Notes: generated by a model from the sequence alone, not told the origin. A stretch of 64,000 nt of DNA from Vibrio porteresiae DSM 19223 (GCF_024347055.1 NZ_AP024895.1:1054001-1118000); one strand, 5' to 3'. Positions 44,745 to 53,783 are shown, numbered from the stretch's first letter. Numbers and translations are program-made.

Positions 44745-45491
44745 ATGTTATTTTCGATACTTCAATTTGGTATTACAACCTTATTAGCGGTGGTTTGTGC
44801 GAGAGCCATGGGATTAAGTGGCAATGACATTCCATTTATATCGTTAGTGATACCTGCTTTGTGGATACTTCCTCGCGGCGGGATTGCCGGAATTCTTCTG
44901 CTAGCAGCGATGGCGGCTTACGGTATGACACTCTCTTATCAACCTGCCTCGCTGTCTGTGAGCGTTTGGGTACTGTTCCCACTTTTGATGGTGGCGTTCT
45001 CTCAACGCAGCAACATTGGCGTCGTCGCCTGTTGTGGCTTGATTACGTTAACACTCGAAGTGGGCATTATGGTCACACAAGCCTCCGGTAAGCTCGGTGG
45101 TACGCCGATGGTCACTATGGTGCAGATTCTCAGTGTCGCAGTGATCTGGTGGATTGCGCGTAGTTGGCGTCCTCGTCAAGGCCACAGCTGGTGGGCTCTG
45201 TTCTTGGTGATTCCATTATGGGTAGCCGATTTGGGTTATGCAGCGTTACTGTCATTGACTATCGTCGGTATCATGGCATCCATGGAAACCATCCGTTCCA
45301 CTATCAAAGACTCCGAGTTTTGTTGGCATACCTTACTCTGTTGGACGTTACCTTCAGTCGGCTTTGCCACCTTCGTGTTGTCGCCCGATTTAGACGTGCC
45401 TAACCCTGTATTTGTGGTTTGGATGTGTCTATTAGTTACCGCATGGATGACGGATTATATATTGAGAAGCAATGAAGAACAGTTGGAATAA
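44745..45491 (+). CDS. Multi-pass membrane protein of unknown function
   Basis: 248 residues, about seven hydrophobic helices, no obvious signal peptide. The only polar stretches are around residues 140-150 (RSWRPRQGHSWW) and the C-terminal tail RSNEEQLE. I recognise no family. It has a GGGGGG ribosome-binding site and is followed, with a 148-base gap containing a candidate promoter, by the GGDEF protein. Confidence 0.75.
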   Translation: MLFSILQFGITTLLAVVCARAMGLSGNDIPFISLVIPALWILPRGGIAGILLLAAMAAYGMTLSYQPASLSVSVWVLFPLLMVAFSQRSNIGVVACCGLITLTLEVGIMVTQASGKLGGTPMVTMVQILSVAVIWWIARSWRPRQGHSWWALFLVIPLWVADLGYAALLSLTIVGIMASMETIRSTIKDSEFCWHTLLCWTLPSVGFATFVLSPDLDVPNPVFVVWMCLLVTAWMTDYILRSNEEQLE

Positions 45492-45568
45492 ATTCATTGT
45501 TTGTATAGGAATGAAATCGATTACTGCGTAAAAACGAGCAAAAAGAGTGCGATGCTGCCAGGTTATTT

Positions 45569-45598
45569 TTGGGCATTGTTGAGAATTATCTATATAAT
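45569..45598 (+). promoter_or_regulatory. Candidate sigma-70 promoter of the GGDEF gene
   Basis: A consensus -10 TATAAT at 45593-45598 with a weak -35 TTGGGC at 45569-45574, spacing 18. It is 42 bases before the ATG at 45640. Confidence 0.45.
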
Positions 45599-45639
45599 GT
45601 GCGCCTAAAATATTGATAACTAAAAACTCAACAACGTCC

Positions 45640-47607
45640 ATGTATAAAAAACTGATCCTTTGCGGATGGTTGCTAGCACTCTTTATAACGATACCCAGTC
45701 GTGCTGACACCAATAACCCCGCAAAATTGTATCACGTAGCGACAGAATCTGATGATGTCGTCTCGAGGGTACTTTTTGATGCTATTGCACACGAATTTGG
45801 TATTGATATTCAATATGTTACGTACACAAGTTATGACGATTTATTGAATTCGGTAGAGCGTGGTGACAGTGATTTCGCTGCCAATGTTACCTATACCGAA
45901 GGACGCTCGAAATATTTCGATTTTTCGAGCCCAATTAATGTCGAATATTCCTACCTGTTTACACGCTCGACTCGAACGTTGAACTCGTTACATTCTGTGG
46001 CTGTGCCAAGAGGTTCCATTTACGGCAAGCTACTGGAAGACAAGTTCCCACGACTAGAGGTGCAATATTTTAATGGTATCAATGAAGCGCAAGACATGCT
46101 TAAGACTGCACAAGTCGATGGGGTAGTCTCTGCAATCAACCAATTGCGTCCGATGCTTGCCAAAGGTTACGAAGCTCAACTGCTTAACGATAAGATCATG
46201 GTGCACCCAGTCTCGATGATTGCAACTAAAGGTAAGCATTTACAGATGCTTAAGCAGTTTGAGCATTTTGCTTACTCGAATGACATGCAAAAATTGCTGC
46301 GTGATACCATCGCCCGATATCAATTTGATATGCGCCGCCAAGCATTAAGGCAGCGTGTGTTGGATAGCGGTATTAATGCACAACGAACCTTAAAGGTTAA
46401 ATTCCAAAACCTGCCAATTTATGCCAACTACCAAAATGATGGCCAAGTAAAAGGCATCAGTGCCGATGTGGTGATGAAAGCCTGTGATATTTTGCTGCTG
46501 CGTTGCGAAATTGCCAGTCGGGAAAATGAAACTTGGGAGCACATGTTTCAGGATTTGCGCGAGGGCGACATCGATGTTGTGGCACCTATCATCATCTCTG
46601 ATGAGCGCAAAAAATTTGTCAACTTTAGCGACAGTTACTACCATCCTCACGCCTTGTTAATTAAGCGTGAGAACTATAAAAATGGTCTCTATCACGACAT
46701 TTCTGAAATGGTGGTAGAGCGAATCGGCGTCATCAAAGATGATTTCTTTGAAGAGTTGCTACACAACATTTTGCCTCACAAATCACTATCGACATTCAAT
46801 TCGCAAAAAGAGTTAGTTAAAGCGGTACTCGATGGCGACGTTGATTACATTGTATTGAGTCAGGCGGATTATATTCAGGTGCTACGCGACTCGCCTAAAA
46901 TGCTGCCTCTAGTCGTGGATGAAAGGGTAGGTGACTTTTATCAATTCGACGTTGCGATTGGCTTTAAGAAAGATGTTAATGGACTAAAGCTGGCGCATCT
47001 GTTCTCCCAAGCGCTGAATATTATCGATACAGACCAAGTGATTAAACGCTACGAATATCAGCCAGATTGGCGTTCCAATATGGCGCTGCAAAAGCGTTAC
47101 GACCGTAATTCACAAATAATGTTGGTACTGGTCATTTTGCTGTTGCTATTTATTGGCTTCTACGTGCAACGGCATATGATCATCGACTCGCTAACTAAAG
47201 CGCGTAATCGCCGCAGCTTGTGTCGCCGCTTTGTGCATGGTGTACCTAAAGATCTCTCTTTGGTTTACGTTGAAGTGGATGATTTTAAAGAGATCAACGA
47301 GAAATACGGCTTTGATATTGGCGATGCGGTGTTAAAAGAGCTCGCACGCAGAATGAAATCACTCTGGAAAGGGCAATGTTACCGTTTCAGTGGCGATGAA
47401 TTTGTCGCGGTGAATCTGGTATCACCTAAAGACGTGCAAGCTTATATTGAACACATTGAAAGTTATATCTATGTGGATTCAGAGCGTGAGTTGAGTTTTC
47501 CTGTCAAGCTATCGATTGGCGTATCACTCTCGCGCGAACATGCAATGCCACTGAGTGAAGTGCTTCATCTTATCTATCAGCAAATGAAAGAGAGCAAAAT
47601 ATCGTAG
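45640..47607 (+). CDS. Periplasmic substrate-binding and GGDEF protein (putative diguanylate cyclase)
   Basis: 655 residues from ATG 45640 (MYKKLILCGWLL), with a signal peptide ending near PSRA. Two consecutive SBP_bac_3-type domains occupy roughly 30-220 and 240-470; a membrane helix lies near 490-510 (IMLVLVILLLLFIGFYV) and the C-terminus is a GGDEF domain with SGDEF at 584-588. The S-G-D-E-F signature keeps the catalytic residues, so it may make c-di-GMP in response to a periplasmic amino-acid-like ligand. No RXXD inhibitory site was noticed upstream of the signature. Confidence 0.88.
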   Translation: MYKKLILCGWLLALFITIPSRADTNNPAKLYHVATESDDVVSRVLFDAIAHEFGIDIQYVTYTSYDDLLNSVERGDSDFAANVTYTEGRSKYFDFSSPINVEYSYLFTRSTRTLNSLHSVAVPRGSIYGKLLEDKFPRLEVQYFNGINEAQDMLKTAQVDGVVSAINQLRPMLAKGYEAQLLNDKIMVHPVSMIATKGKHLQMLKQFEHFAYSNDMQKLLRDTIARYQFDMRRQALRQRVLDSGINAQRTLKVKFQNLPIYANYQNDGQVKGISADVVMKACDILLLRCEIASRENETWEHMFQDLREGDIDVVAPIIISDERKKFVNFSDSYYHPHALLIKRENYKNGLYHDISEMVVERIGVIKDDFFEELLHNILPHKSLSTFNSQKELVKAVLDGDVDYIVLSQADYIQVLRDSPKMLPLVVDERVGDFYQFDVAIGFKKDVNGLKLAHLFSQALNIIDTDQVIKRYEYQPDWRSNMALQKRYDRNSQIMLVLVILLLLFIGFYVQRHMIIDSLTKARNRRSLCRRFVHGVPKDLSLVYVEVDDFKEINEKYGFDIGDAVLKELARRMKSLWKGQCYRFSGDEFVAVNLVSPKDVQAYIEHIESYIYVDSERELSFPVKLSIGVSLSREHAMPLSEVLHLIYQQMKESKIS

Positions 47608-47676
47608 GTGAACTGAACAAATCGCCTAGAGTGTAAGCACTTAATGCCGTTTTTGGGAATTTTATCTGCTTTAGGG

Positions 47677-47704
47677 TTGCATTGGAGTAGGGGATGTTTA
47701 ATAA
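47677..47704 (+). promoter_or_regulatory. Promoter of the 4.5S RNA gene
   Basis: TTGCAT (47677-47682) and TAATAA (47699-47704) spaced by 16 bases. Transcription would begin near 47711, giving a leader of about 37 bases before the mature RNA. Confidence 0.6.
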
Positions 47705-47747
47705 TCTCCGCACTCTTTGGTGACACGAAAACACTAAAGTGATCTAT

Positions 47748-47855
47748 GGAGGCTCTGGTCCTCCCGCAACACTAGTTTGTGAACCTGGTCAGGTCCGGAA
47801 GGAAGCAGCCACAGCAAATGACGTGTGTGCCGGGATGTGGCTGGGGCCTCCACCC
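47748..47855 (+). ncRNA. ffs: 4.5S RNA of the signal recognition particle
   Basis: The terminal stem GGAGGC (47748-47753) pairs with GCCTCC (47846-47851). The core AGGTCCGGAAGGAAGCAGCC near 47791-47810, with the GGAA tetraloop and asymmetric loop that bind Ffh, matches the bacterial SRP RNA. The GTGTGCCGGGATGTGGCTG strand completes the hairpin. Length of about 108 bases is normal for gammaproteobacteria. Confidence 0.97.
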
Positions 47856-48153
47856 ATTTCAGGCCCCTGAAAATCCCAAATTCAAATTTTCTCTCTAAGC
47901 TTAGTTCATCAAATCATTTTTTGCTCTCAAATTGCTTACTATTCACCCATTTTTACTGATCTAGACTCATTAAGTGGTTTCCTGCCGAATAGGCGGAAAG
48001 GATCAGCTCGCAGCAATCTGTAATCGCTGTGTAATCACCCCCTAAATTATTCTCATGGATACACGAAGACAAACCGTGCTTAAAGACGGCAACGTTTACA
48101 ATGTGGTAGCCTAAATCCTTTATCGTTTTCTTCTACTTTCAGTGAGCCATGTA

Positions 48154-48708
48154 ATGACTACTTCAATCATCTCAAGGTTTCCGAGTCTTATCCGAGTTGG
48201 ACATGTCCATCATTTTAAAAAGAAAGGGACGTTGCTCAACGAAGGCGATATCTGCGATTCAGTCTTTATTATCGAGAAGGGCTGCGTGAGGTCTTGGTTT
48301 AATGGTGATGGTCATGATGTTACTTTTCAGTTCTTCTTTGAAGGAGATATAGCCACTTCTTTCGAAAGCCTTAAACGCAACCTTCCTGCTTTGTACAATA
48401 TTGAAACGATTACAGAGGCTCGTTTACGCGTTATATCTAAGAATGAGCTAGTTCAATTACTCGATAGCGATAACAGCATAAAACAAGCGGTTGATGACTA
48501 CATTGCAGAGCGTTTGTACCACTACCAAGCGCTGTTCATCTCTCGGATAAAAAATAATCCACAGCAAAGATATGAAGAACTACTCAATCTTCAACCCGAT
48601 ATCTTTGATAAAGTTCCTCATCACTACATAGCGACATACTTAGGCATGACACCTGTGTCGTTAAGTCGAATCAAAGCAAAAAATAAGCGATCCGTTAACA
48701 ATTGTTAA
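48154..48708 (+). CDS. Crp/Fnr-family transcriptional regulator
   Basis: 184 residues from ATG 48154 (GTGAG upstream); a GTG four codons earlier is possible. The cyclic-nucleotide-binding-type beta barrel spans about 10-120 (LLNEGDICDSVFIIEKGCVRSWF, FQFFFEGDIATSFES). The C-terminal helix-turn-helix is short (IATYLGMTPVSLSRIKAKN). Cysteines suited to an Fe-S sensor are absent. It precedes the oxidoreductase gene by 62 bases on the same strand and may control it. Confidence 0.87.
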   Translation: MTTSIISRFPSLIRVGHVHHFKKKGTLLNEGDICDSVFIIEKGCVRSWFNGDGHDVTFQFFFEGDIATSFESLKRNLPALYNIETITEARLRVISKNELVQLLDSDNSIKQAVDDYIAERLYHYQALFISRIKNNPQQRYEELLNLQPDIFDKVPHHYIATYLGMTPVSLSRIKAKNKRSVNNC

Positions 48709-48770
48709 GGCTGTAAATCTTTCTATCGATAAAGTGTTCCCAACTTATGACAATAAAAGGTGAACACAAC

Positions 48771-49670
48771 ATGAATACAAAAAATCTGAAAGTAGGCTTT
48801 ATCGGTCTTGGTAAAATGGGATCAGGCATCTGTGAAAATATTCAAAAAGCGGGATACCAATTAACGGTTTACAACAGAACGATATCGAAGACTCAGCCGT
48901 TTCAGGCGCGAGGAGCTGCGGTCGCTAACAATATCAGGGAACTCGTTGAACAATCCGATATCATTTTTACTAGCTTGTTAGACGACAATTCCATTATTGA
49001 GTTATCGCTTGCTGAATATGGCATTCTTGATTCGATGACAACAGGGAAAATCCATGTTGGATTAACGACAATTCAACCCTCAACAGCAGACCATCTAAAA
49101 TCAGAGCATGAAAAACGTGGTTGCCAATATATAGCAGCCCCTGTTGTTGGTCGTCCTGATGCAGCGGCGGCGGGTAAGCTTATTACCTTCCTTGCTGGAG
49201 AATCCTCTGCTTTAGAAGCCGTTCAACCAATAATAGAGTCTTATACAGTGAAACAAGTACCTGTTGGCAACACCGCTAGCTCAGCTAATGGAATGAAAAT
49301 ATGTGTGAATTACATGGCGATGGCGCAACTGGCAATGCTGGGTGAAGTCTTTACATTTGCAGAGAAAAGTCAGCTAGACAAAAGACAAATATTGGCTGTT
49401 GCTCAGATGTTTTTTGCAGGAAATGAAGCCATGAGTTCCTATGCAGAAAAAATCGCGGCTAGAGATTTTGATACGGTTGGCTTCGATCTTACAGCGGGTT
49501 TAAAAGACGCATTAATATTTGAAACGGCGTTCACTGCTTGTGGCGTAAAACCCTCAGCAATTCTGGGTGCTAAAGATAACTTAGTCGCAGCAAATGCAAA
49601 TGGACTTGGACAAAAAGACTGGAGCGCTTTGACTGAGATATCGCGACAACTCGCTGGATTAACTGAGTAA
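48771..49670 (+). CDS. NAD(P)-dependent oxidoreductase, 3-hydroxyisobutyrate dehydrogenase family
   Basis: 299 residues from ATG 48771, which has AAGGTG upstream; an ATG eight codons earlier lacks one. The N-terminal Rossmann fold reads KVGFIGLGKMGSGICENIQKAGYQLTVYNR. The catalytic-lysine segment is SSANGMKICVNYMAMAQLAMLGE and APVVGRPDAAAAGKL gives the substrate-binding region. The family covers beta-hydroxyacid dehydrogenases and imine reductases; the exact substrate is unknown. Confidence 0.88.
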   Translation: MNTKNLKVGFIGLGKMGSGICENIQKAGYQLTVYNRTISKTQPFQARGAAVANNIRELVEQSDIIFTSLLDDNSIIELSLAEYGILDSMTTGKIHVGLTTIQPSTADHLKSEHEKRGCQYIAAPVVGRPDAAAAGKLITFLAGESSALEAVQPIIESYTVKQVPVGNTASSANGMKICVNYMAMAQLAMLGEVFTFAEKSQLDKRQILAVAQMFFAGNEAMSSYAEKIAARDFDTVGFDLTAGLKDALIFETAFTACGVKPSAILGAKDNLVAANANGLGQKDWSALTEISRQLAGLTE

Positions 49671-49681
49671 TGCATTTATCT

Positions 49682-49715
49682 TAACTACGTTAGACGGACA
49701 GCGCTAACGTAGTTA
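49682..49715. terminator. Inverted repeat after the oxidoreductase gene (possible terminator)
   Basis: A perfect 12-base stem TAACTACGTTAG / CTAACGTAGTTA with a 10-base loop lies 11 bases after the stop. There is little T-tract, so termination efficiency is uncertain. Confidence 0.55.
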
Positions 49716-50186
49716 TGTTCAGAGATGTGCTGCTGGGGCATGAAACACGAAAATGCCCCAAGGTTTCTTAACGCATTTACTCAGTGGCAGATCATGCCAA
49801 CGAGATTAGCGTACTTTTACTCATGGTTAGCCGATGAGTGGCTGTGAAAGATAACTCCCATTTTCGTTCTAAGCGGGTATATCTACATCGATATTTTCAT
49901 CTGCATGACTATTCAATTGTGAGATTGAATCGGCCAAAGAATATCAGTGGGTGGGTTTAAAAAGCATAATTAAAATTGGAGGACAAAAGTTAGTGAAGAA
50001 ACGCGCAGGTATATCAGTTCTTTAAATCTTGATGTCGGGCAAGCACTTCAGCTGTACGAAGTCATTGGTAAGAAGAAAGTATGCACTGGACGATGAATAC
50101 CGTGCAGTGCTATTTAAGTAATTAAAATGCACTAGCCGTGGCACATTCTGCGGTTTAACTCACAATCTAATGAAATATAGAGGGCT
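49716..50186. other. Intergenic region with a possible gene fragment
   Basis: No intact gene. A 40-codon open stretch at about 49972-50096 (reading TKVSEETRRYISSLNLDVGQ, then LYEVIGKKKVC) is protein-like but has no start codon I can support, so it may be a remnant. Composition becomes AT-rich from about 49950, marking the left edge of the insert that carries the RiPP genes. Confidence 0.4.
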
Positions 50187-50237
50187 ATGATAAAATTAAT
50201 CAAAAATTATAACTACTTGGTCTTATGGGAAAAATAA
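50187..50237 (+). CDS. Possible 16-residue leader peptide overlapping the UvrA-like start
   Basis: ATG 50187 has AGAGGG close upstream and encodes MIKLIKNYNYLVLWEK before a TAA at 50235-50237. It overlaps the UvrA-like ATG at 50225 in another frame. The UvrA-like ATG has no ribosome-binding site of its own, so coupling to, or attenuation by, this leader is plausible. No homology claimed. Confidence 0.4.
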   Translation: MIKLIKNYNYLVLWEK

Positions 50238-52294
50238 CTCTAGATGGAATAACAACAAACAACTTAAAAAGCCTATCGATCAACGTAGTACATCAGAAAA
50301 TAACGGGTATAACAGGAGTCAGTGGTGGAGGTAAAAGCAGCTTGGGGTATCACACTCTACACAAACTGTGCAGAAATGAGTTTGAAGCAATCGAAAGTGG
50401 TACAGTTGAAATTCCAAGGTATAAAGTAAATAAATTTTCGGGTTTAATACCATCCGTATCAATTTCACAAGAGAATAGGAACAACAATCCACTATCTTCA
50501 ATCTATACTTTTTTGAATATCTACCAAATTATAATAGCCTATGGTGGAGTAAATATAGAAGAACAAGAGAAAATAATAATCAACTCGCATCATAATACAT
50601 GTAAAAAATGTCAAGGCATGGGTTATATTAAGGAACCGGACTTATTGAAAATATTTGATTATTCTAAACCAATTAAAGAATGTATTAAAATTAAAAACAA
50701 TAAGGTATTGCAGACATTTATTGCTTACTGTAAAGAAAATATAGGTGATTTAGACAAAACAATAGAACATATATCAGATGAGGTTTTAAACGGCATACTC
50801 TATGGTAAACATAAGCTTAGTTCACCAGTGAAGTTTAAATTAAATGGAAGAGAAAGACAAAGCTCATTTTATAATGGCCTTATCGATGAAATATCAAAAT
50901 CAACATCACTTAAGAATAAATTATTTTTAGATAGCGTTTGCCCTTCCTGTTTGGGCTCAAGAATAAATACAACATGTTCATCAATAAAGGTGTTTGATAT
51001 ACCTTTTATTGATTTCTTAACAGTTCCGTTCCATGAATTAATTGGTAGAATAAGGAATCACAAACTTAGCAAGTTAATTAATACAATAATTGAACTTGGA
51101 GCTGGATATCTTACCTTTTCAAGAGCCATACCTACATTGTCAGGTGGAGAACTACAGAAGTTAAAATTAAGTAAAGTCTGCTTTTCAGAAATTAGTGGTA
51201 TACTGATAACAATTGACGAGATATCAGCCCACCTTCATCAAAATGAAATAAGGCCCTTGTTAAGCTTAATAAAGGAGATCAATAATAAAGGTAACACTAT
51301 ATTACTTATAGATCATAATGCACAGCTACTTTCGGTTTGCGATAGTTTTTATAATATTGGTCCTTTCGCAGGTGAGCGAGGTGGACATTTAACTAGAAAA
51401 ATTAATCATAAGTTAAAGTATAACGATAAAGACTATGAGAAGGATGATTATTTCGAACTTAATCATTTAACAAGGAATAATGTAATAAATCAGTCTATTA
51501 AGATTCTTAAAAATAAAATAAATGTTCTTGTTGGCGTTTCAGGTTCAGGAAAATCCAGCCTAGCATTAGCAGTATTAGAACAATATAGTAACTCAATTTA
51601 TATTAGACAACGTTCTCCTCTTATAACATATAAAATAGATGTAGCTAGTTACCTAGGAGTGCGTGACAAGATAATTAATATTTTCAACAAAAAGCAACCT
51701 GTAAAGTATTGTAATAAGTGTAATGGAGCTGGGGTTATAAGAATTCAACGCTCGTTCAATGATGACATTGAAATAGAATGTAATAAGTGTGAAGGTAGGT
51801 TATTTACAAAGTCAACATTAAAAAACAAAGTAAATGATATAAATATATATGATTTTTTTACTAATGAGATATATGCAATTTCTAAATATAAATTAGATTT
51901 AGATCCAGTTGTTTATGAGGCAATTAATATCTTAAATTCACTTTCACTATCTCATCTGTCATTATCAAGAAAACTAAAAAACTTGTCAGGTGGAGAAATT
52001 CAAAGGTTAAAGCTAGCCAGAGAATTAATTAGAAACTTTAGCAAGAAAGATGCTTTAATTATAATTGATGAAATAGGTGCAGGATTAGATCCTCAGACTA
52101 GTATAACAATACTAAACTATCTTCATGAGATAAAATCTAAATTCGCAGCAATATTGTTAGTGGAGCACAAACCGGAAATATATTCTCAAGCAGATTCAAT
52201 TATTGTTATTGGGCCTGGTTCAGGCATACGAGGTGGCAATGTGATAGACTATTTATCACCTGCTAAGTATCAAGAAAAATATATAGACTATTAA
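50225..52294 (+). CDS. UvrA-like ABC ATPase, possible self-resistance protein of the RiPP locus
   Basis: 689 residues with two ABC ATPase halves of the UvrA type. Walker A is GVSGGGKSSL (31-40) and GVSGSGKSS (437-445); signatures are LSGGELQKLKL (305-315) and LSGGEIQRLKLA (587-598); Walker B ends in DE at 331-332 and 615-616; switch His at 364 and 648. Zinc-type CXXC pairs are at 126/129, 239/242, 496/499 and 519/522, the last two spaced as in the UvrA C-terminal zinc module. At 689 residues it is far shorter than housekeeping UvrA (about 940), consistent with loss of most UvrB-interaction sequence. UvrA paralogues such as DrrC and Ecm16 protect producers of DNA-binding antibiotics. The gene is very AT-rich and meets the maturase gene tail to tail. 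Confidence 0.85.
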   Translation: MGKITLDGITTNNLKSLSINVVHQKITGITGVSGGGKSSLGYHTLHKLCRNEFEAIESGTVEIPRYKVNKFSGLIPSVSISQENRNNNPLSSIYTFLNIYQIIIAYGGVNIEEQEKIIINSHHNTCKKCQGMGYIKEPDLLKIFDYSKPIKECIKIKNNKVLQTFIAYCKENIGDLDKTIEHISDEVLNGILYGKHKLSSPVKFKLNGRERQSSFYNGLIDEISKSTSLKNKLFLDSVCPSCLGSRINTTCSSIKVFDIPFIDFLTVPFHELIGRIRNHKLSKLINTIIELGAGYLTFSRAIPTLSGGELQKLKLSKVCFSEISGILITIDEISAHLHQNEIRPLLSLIKEINNKGNTILLIDHNAQLLSVCDSFYNIGPFAGERGGHLTRKINHKLKYNDKDYEKDDYFELNHLTRNNVINQSIKILKNKINVLVGVSGSGKSSLALAVLEQYSNSIYIRQRSPLITYKIDVASYLGVRDKIINIFNKKQPVKYCNKCNGAGVIRIQRSFNDDIEIECNKCEGRLFTKSTLKNKVNDINIYDFFTNEIYAISKYKLDLDPVVYEAINILNSLSLSHLSLSRKLKNLSGGEIQRLKLARELIRNFSKKDALIIIDEIGAGLDPQTSITILNYLHEIKSKFAAILLVEHKPEIYSQADSIIVIGPGSGIRGGNVIDYLSPAKYQEKYIDY

Positions 52295-52295
52295 A

Positions 52296-53603
52296 TTAAA
52301 TTTCTGATAATATCAAATTTTCTATTATATTTTTTCTATTGCACATTACAGATGTCATTGACCCATTTAATCTTAAGTTTTTAGTACGGCACCCACCAGC
52401 ACATAAATATTTAATATCACATTTGTTACATGTAGGTATATTCGATGTGGATGTCTCAATATTTATAGCATCAAATTGATTTATCATATGACTGATTTTC
52501 TCAGTGTTTCTTATGTTATATTTAGTTGGTTGATTATAATCATTACATGGGTATATATCACCAGCAGAGTTTATTACAATAGAAGCACCAATGCCACAAT
52601 TGCTAAATCTCTTGCACTTATTATCATTTGTTGAATAGTAAAAACCCTGAATTTCTAAATTTTTTATCAACTCGCGAACTCTGGGCTTGTTAACTTTTAT
52701 CAGATCGAAATTATTACTTGTTAAGTTTGTCGCATTTCCTTTTTTCTCTAACTCATCATTAATTCTTACTTCCATGTTATCATACGACAAATCAGATAAG
52801 AACGATTGGATGTTTTTCTCAACATCGGAAAGGTTATCATCTAATATGGTTATTGCTAATATTAACCTTATATTATTATCTTTGATTAATTTAATAGCAT
52901 TAATTAACCTAGTATAGGTGTTTTTACCTCTAATATCCTCATAGGCATTTTGACTCACACCTTCCATGCTTAATTGTATGCTGTTAATGTTGTTTTTGAG
53001 AAAATCTATGTTAGAGTGATTTATCATTAATCCATTAGTAAATAAACAAACTTTAAAGCCTTTGCTATTTAGTCCTGAAATGATTTCATTTATCTCAGGG
53101 TGAATAAGGGGCTCGCCACCTGTGACAACAATATTTTCATCAACCCTATCAAGATCTATTTCATTAAAGAATTTATCTATGTCAACCTTGTCTATATACG
53201 TAGCATTCTTTTTTCCAGCAGACATATAACAGTGCTTGCATCTAATGTTGCAGTCAGATGTAATTTCTAGATGTATATTTTTCTTGAAGCTATCTATTTT
53301 AGGTTCATTCTCACCATAATTAGATGCATAAAACTTACTTTTTTCTACTTTAGATAATAATGAAGTTATAACATTTATACATCTGGTTTCGCTGTATTCA
53401 AACTTGTCATGGATTTCATGTAGTGACTCAATTATGCTTTGTCCTTTATTTAGCTCTAAATATAAATTATATTCTTCTTTGTTAAGCACAACCCAGTTTG
53501 GGACTAATGGAGCTAAGAGAATAATCTTATCTGCATAATCATGTACCGTAATTGAACTTGGAAACTCAACACATTGATTCACGTCAAATTTAATTTCAGA
53601 CAT
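52296..53603 (-). CDS. Radical SAM/SPASM peptide maturase with N-terminal RRE-like domain
   Basis: 435 residues. Residues about 12-90 have the PqqD-like look of a RiPP recognition element (IILLAPLVPNWVVLNKEEYNLY...GQSIIESLHEI). The radical SAM core has the CX3CX2C cluster at Cys118, 122 and 125 (CNIRCKHCYM) and the TGGEP motif (VVTGGEPLIHPE). The C-terminal SPASM domain shows NCGIGASIVINSAGDIYPC, then CNKCDIKYLCAGGCRTK and a final Cys, the full pattern for two auxiliary 4Fe-4S clusters. Such enzymes install thioether, C-C or similar cross-links in ribosomal peptides. The start is 31 bases downstream of the precursor stop; its stop is 1 base from that of the UvrA-like gene. AT-rich. Confidence 0.93.
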   Translation of the reverse strand: MSEIKFDVNQCVEFPSSITVHDYADKIILLAPLVPNWVVLNKEEYNLYLELNKGQSIIESLHEIHDKFEYSETRCINVITSLLSKVEKSKFYASNYGENEPKIDSFKKNIHLEITSDCNIRCKHCYMSAGKKNATYIDKVDIDKFFNEIDLDRVDENIVVTGGEPLIHPEINEIISGLNSKGFKVCLFTNGLMINHSNIDFLKNNINSIQLSMEGVSQNAYEDIRGKNTYTRLINAIKLIKDNNIRLILAITILDDNLSDVEKNIQSFLSDLSYDNMEVRINDELEKKGNATNLTSNNFDLIKVNKPRVRELIKNLEIQGFYYSTNDNKCKRFSNCGIGASIVINSAGDIYPCNDYNQPTKYNIRNTEKISHMINQFDAINIETSTSNIPTCNKCDIKYLCAGGCRTKNLRLNGSMTSVMCNRKNIIENLILSEI

Positions 53604-53634
53604 AATAAAATCCTACTTAACCCCATCAAAATGC

Positions 53635-53745
53635 TTAGCAGTCTTTACGTTTGTGCGTTGTACGACACTGAGAGCGTTGTGCTGTTAAAACTTTGCCTTT
53701 ATTTTCATTGAGTTTTACTGAGATAGTTTTAAGATTCTTAAACAT
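53635..53745 (-). CDS. RiPP precursor peptide, 36 residues with two cysteines
   Basis: ATG 53745 has a GAGG ribosome-binding site 9 bases upstream and ends at TAA 53635-53637. The peptide starts MFKNLKTISVKLNENKGKV, a plausible leader, and its last 16 residues (21-36) read TAQRSQCRTTHKRKDC. Cys27 and Cys36 are eight residues apart and the end is Arg/Lys/His-rich; net charge is strongly positive (7 Lys, 3 Arg, 1 Asp, 1 Glu). It is encoded immediately before the radical SAM/SPASM gene, which has an RRE-like domain to bind such a leader. A 41-residue version from ATG 53760 is possible but would absorb the ribosome-binding site. No known RiPP class matched from memory. Confidence 0.8.
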   Translation of the reverse strand: MFKNLKTISVKLNENKGKVLTAQRSQCRTTHKRKDC

Positions 53746-53783
53746 TGATAATTTCCTCATTAAGTTGCATAGTAAGCTTTCTC

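Noticed and set aside
47860..48150. Integration site at the end of the 4.5S RNA gene
   Set aside because: No duplicated fragment of the RNA gene's 3' end was seen downstream and no integrase lies in the accessory region.
50225..52294. The UvrA-like gene as the housekeeping uvrA
   Set aside because: It is 689 residues instead of about 940, very AT-rich, and lies next to a peptide maturase, so it is a paralogue.
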